From Oxytricha trifallax (lineage: Eukaryota > Ciliophora > Spirotrichea > Sporadotrichida > Oxytrichidae), in the NCBI GenBank assembly GCA_000711775.1, contig ARYC01000049.1, positions 124,001 to 188,000 on the forward strand: a stretch of DNA of 64,000 nt, read 5' to 3'. Numbering within the stretch: position 1 is the first letter of the stretch; each line of letters opens with the position of its first letter. The notes below the pieces were generated by a model, which ran no database searches, had not been told where the DNA came from, and saw only the letters and a list, made by a program, of their open reading frames with translations. The position numbers and the translations under genes are program-made. Shown one piece after another: positions 61,190-64,000 of the stretch.

Positions 61190-61302
61190 GTGCACCTAAT
61201 TAAGTATGTACGGCTTTAGGATGTATTTTGTGATTTTATGATTAAAATTAGGGTGCTCCTAATTAAGTACTAGCATTTTATGAGGTGCTCCTAATTAAGT
61301 AC
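61190..61302. promoter_or_regulatory. Three GGTGCTCCTAATTAAGTAC iterons
   Basis: Direct repeats begin at 61190 (GGTGCACCTAATTAAGTATG, first copy variant), 61252 and 61284 (GGTGCTCCTAATTAAGTAC, both exact). They sit between the divergent zinc-finger and 22-kDa genes, about 210-320 bp before the 22-kDa start. CCTATATAGGAGG just upstream is a palindrome of the same kind. Confidence 0.6.
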
Positions 61303-61513
61303 GTACCAATTTAAATTTAAAAATAAGGAACTATATCAGTAGAAATTGAAATCAATCTCTCAAGTTTGAAACCAGTTCTCAAAACCTTCGTCATATCCTT
61401 CTTAGAGGTTAACCTCCTATAGGATGCCCATATTTAATAATTAGTTTACAGAGTTATATAATTGAAATCAATAAACTTAAATTTGAATATCATTTCTTAG
61501 ATCTGTAAACAAG

Positions 61514-62300
61514 ATGGAGTCAATGAATGATGCAATGAAAAGAGTGCAAGCACAAGAATTGATTCAAAGATTTAGAAGCAAGGAGGATTTGCATCGCTAC
61601 CTGGTGCAGCAAGGTAATGAACTCATAGTAACTAATCTTGATTATGTAGTTGGTTTGTTCCTGCCAACGATGGAAGGTACTAAAATTTCATTTCTAAGAG
61701 CAATACTCTGCGAAGAGAAGAAAGCTTTGAAAACTTAAGATGTAAAGTTTGCAGAGATTCCAAACTATCCAGAGATTTCAGTGACTAACTTATATGATGA
61801 TGCTATGAACGACCCAGAGGTTTCGCAGTACCTTCCCACTAAGAAGCAGTTGTCAAACAAACTACCTGAAAGAAACTATTTCTTTAGTATGCTTGCAACA
61901 ATCAAAGGGGATTACTTGAAAGAAATCATTCAAGAATCTCATAAGAAAAGGTACAGCATCTATAGAAGAAAACAGCAGACAAGGCATTAAAATTAGTGAA
62001 AACTGGCTGTCAAAGCTGCAGAAGCACCTTTATATATCGAGTAAGATTTGTAGATTAAATCTTTAGAAAAATCTGGAATTTGCATTTACTAAATGAAGGA
62101 ATAGAGCAAACTTCACATACAGCGAAAGTCGTAGACCAAGTATGAAGTCAGCAAGATACTTTATTCAAATATTTAGCCGCCAGAGCAAATGAACATTGAT
62201 GTTGGAGCTGGTATCAAGAGAAGAAACTTATGATGAGGGAAGCAGCAAGAAGAAGATAAGAAAAAGAAATCAGCTCCTAAGAAAGTTTTTTTGATTGAGA
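61514..62300 (+). pseudogene. TBE-like 22-kDa ORF, copy 2
   Basis: From ATG 61514 it is open for 157 codons or more: MESMNDAMKRVQAQELIQRF, RSKEDLHRYLVQQGNELI, VVGLFLPTMEGTKISFLRAI, IPNYPEISVTNLYDDAMND, LPERNYFFSMLATIKGDYLK. A small deletion near 61960 shifts the frame; the reading resumes with GIKISENWLSKLQKH, then MNIDVGAGIKRRN and a Lys-rich tail near 62290. It is the reference for recognising the decayed copies at 18885 and 46734. Most of it is intact, so the loss is fairly recent. Confidence 0.75.
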
Positions 62301-62339
62301 CTTAAATATTCTTTAACTTAATTCTAAAACTTATTTATA

Positions 62340-62856
62340 TACATTCACTCTCCCTTCTTTTGTCCACTTTTAAGCAGCTAATTATCTACTCTCTTCGCTG
62401 AACTTTTAAAAACGTTTATTGTATCAAGAGGTAGGTCATTAATCAAGTGGAATAGCAGCAGTTTCTTGTAATTACCTTTAAATATACCCCAGTGTAATTT
62501 GATTCCATTAAACTATGGGCTGTAAGGCACGTTAACACAGGTGTTATTCTAAGTTGCTTATTAGTTATTCTTGTTTCTTTTATTTTATGAACAGAAAGAT
62601 TATCAACTTAAAGCATAATCTCTTATTCAGGATACTCATCTAATCAAAAAAACATAATATACTGCTCTGTCTTTATAGTGCGAGGATGTATAACATAAAA
62701 TTATAAGCCAACATCCTTGCTAATACCTCCAAGAATTGCCATTGTTTATATGTATTTTTAATCATATACCTCTATCTCTTATACAAAAACTTCTAAATGA
62801 AAGTGTTGAAGGTAAAGACAGTCTCATCAGCATATTTAAATCTAAGACAATGGGGT
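62340..62856 (-). pseudogene. TBE-like DDE transposase, copy 2, C-terminal part
   Basis: On the minus strand, FKYADETVFTFNTFI (first Asp; copy 1 has IHTDEAVFTFNTFI), then VDNLSVHKIKET (second Asp) and FNGIKLHWGIFKGNYKKL (Glu block; GIE has become GIK). The third catalytic Glu is thus lost and frames shift between the blocks. The N-terminal part is not readable beyond the palindromic element that begins at 62857. Confidence 0.65.
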
Positions 62857-63403
62857 CAAACAAGACCCTCTATAATGTATATTTATTTTTTTGTAATCTG
62901 ATAGAGGTTTTGACGCTTAGCAATAGTAGCAGATAAACTATTAGTGAGCGTTAAGGTTTTCGAGAAATGACCCCAAAGTAGTTTACTTTTTATATATTAC
63001 ATTATCCTAAAATATAAAGAAAATTTCCAATTTTTAATAAAAATCTAATTTAAAATATCAATTAAACAACTTATGCAAGAAATTAAAAAAAAAATTTATT
63101 TTTCAAAATATATTATAATTAATATATTTCACATTATTGTTACAAATGTAAGTTCCAAATAATTTATTAAAATATAATTCAATAAATAAAATAAATTTTT
63201 TTAATTTTCTTTAAAATATTGCATAAGTTATTAAATTGATATTTTAAATAAGATTTTCATTAAAAATTGAAAATTTACGTTATTTTTACTATATTTTTAA
63301 ATATATAAAAAGTGAACTTTTTTGGGAGTCATATCTTGAAAATCTAATCTCTCACTATCAGATTACATAGAGAAAAATATAAATTTTAGAGGGGGCTTGG
63401 TTG
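62857..63403. repeat. Palindromic element, CAAxCAAGxCCCTCTA family
   Basis: The ends CAAACAAGACCCTCTATAAT and, on the other strand, CAACCAAGCCCCCTCTAAAA pair over the outer 40 bp, then GTAATCTGATAG with CTATCAGATTAC, then longer AT-rich arms (GACCCCAAAGTAG with its diverged inverse near 63330). The arms have clearly diverged, so this insertion is older than those at 26060 or 31904. No target duplication found. Confidence 0.75.
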
Positions 63404-63438
63404 ATTTATGATATAGTATAAGAAAAATAGATGATTAT

Positions 63439-63619
63439 ATGAAATTAATTAAGATTAATAAGAATACTTTTAATGGCGACGCTGGTGGAGCAGTTTCATT
63501 CACTAAAAATGTAAGTTAGAAAAAAGATATCTTAAATTTTTATTTTTCAGAGGTACGATCTGGTAAGAGCAGTTACTGACTTTAGTTAAGCCTTCGAAAA
63601 TAAACAGAAAGGAACATGA
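63439..63619 (+). CDS. Mini-gene with a 40-nt intron, MORN-like continuation
   Basis: ATG 63439 gives MKLIKINKNTFNGDAGGAV SFTKN, then an intron GTAAGTTAG...TATTTTTCAG (63511-63550), then RYDLVRAVTDFSQAFENKQK GT and TGA at 63617. Exons are 72 and 69 nt and the joined frame is clean. A second frame directly after reads MKGVRIISNDVMYCGEYKN, whose YxGEYKN resembles a MORN repeat, so the gene may be longer and frame-broken. It lies where the N-terminus of the transposase of copy 2 should have been, on the other strand. Confidence 0.5.
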
Positions 63620-63629
63620 AAGGCGTGAG

Positions 63630-64000
63630 AATAATTAGTAATGATGTTATGTATTGTGGTGAATATAAGAATGTCAAAGCTGTTTGAGTTATTCTGTTTC
63701 CATATTATTTTTAAAGTATTCTTAATTAAATTCTTATAATCATCTATTTTTTCTTATTATTTATCATAATTCCATGGCCAAACTTAATATTATTCTGTTA
63801 GGCTCTATGCATTTAATTAAATATATAATTTAAATAAATTATTGTTGTAAAATGACAGAATTAAATTAATTACTCTAGCCCAATACTTCAAAGTTTTACG
63901 TTAATAGGATAGCTAATATGCTTCTTTAAAAACTTTGACTTCATCTTTGCCTCAGAATTCAATTATTATTGCTTTAATTACACAGTAAGGAAGCAGTTAG
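63630..64000. other. AT-rich stretch to window end
   Basis: After the MORN-like frame ends near 63690, nothing recognised. Confidence 0.5.

Larger units (their letters stand above)
60480..63403. mobile_element. TBE-like DNA transposon, copy 2
   Basis: Same gene order as copy 1: zinc-finger ORFs on minus, 22-kDa ORF on plus, transposase on minus. The kinase part of the first gene is missing, the GC-rich insertion lies at its left border, and the transposase is cut by a palindromic element on the right. It is the closest relative of copy 1 and has the better-preserved 22-kDa gene. Confidence 0.65.

Noticed and set aside
1-64000. Bacterial-style operons, ribosome binding sites or CRISPR arrays
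   Set aside because: Codon use with TAA/TAG as Gln, short GT-AG introns and the transposon types show a ciliate nucleus; no spaced repeats of CRISPR form.

Overview
This looks like germline (micronuclear) DNA of a ciliate. It is very AT-rich, and coding stretches stay open only if TAA and TAG are read as glutamine and TGA is the sole stop. Standard-code ORFs are therefore short, while many 80-280 codon frames appear under the ciliate code. Three copies of a three-gene element match the layout I know for TBE transposons of stichotrich ciliates: a zinc-finger/kinase gene, a '22 kDa' gene and a DDE transposase. That favours an Oxytricha/Stylonychia-type spirotrich over Tetrahymena, but the species is not proven. 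No rRNA, tRNA or CRISPR was recognised.

Layout: 1-1.9 kb, remnant of a non-LTR retrotransposon (FADD reverse-transcriptase box). 2.2-2.8 kb, a gene fragment resembling a FERM ubiquitin-like lobe. 3.4-5 kb and, split in pieces, 10.2-14.5 kb: two diverged copies of an unrecognised mobile gene. 17.3-21.9 kb: TBE-like copy 1, whose transposase is split by a palindromic element with an 8-bp target duplication. 24.8-25.8 kb: broken MT-A70 adenine methyltransferase. 26.1-26.9 kb: almost perfect 0.8-kb palindrome. 27-28.4 kb: a second IS630/mariner-type transposase. 28.7-43 kb: several decayed host-like genes, three split by palindromic elements, one resembling an SF2/SecA-type helicase. 44.9-48.7 kb: TBE-like copy 3. 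49.2-57 kb: further gene fragments, two palindromes 27 bp apart, a 23-bp perfect inverted repeat and a long fragmented minus-strand gene. 59.7-60.5 kb: a GC-rich 707-bp insertion with 14-bp target duplications. 60.5-63.4 kb: TBE-like copy 2. 63.4-63.6 kb: a spliced mini-gene.

How it fits together: the window is a nest of transposons and gene fragments. The TBE-like units share one architecture, with the zinc-finger/kinase gene and the 22-kDa gene divergent around palindromic GGAGG- or GTCCT-type iterons and the transposase convergent with the 22-kDa gene. At least four unrelated palindromic families lie in or against reading frames, as expected if such DNA is removed when the somatic nucleus forms. 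All reading was by eye; boundaries without an exact start/stop are approximate.
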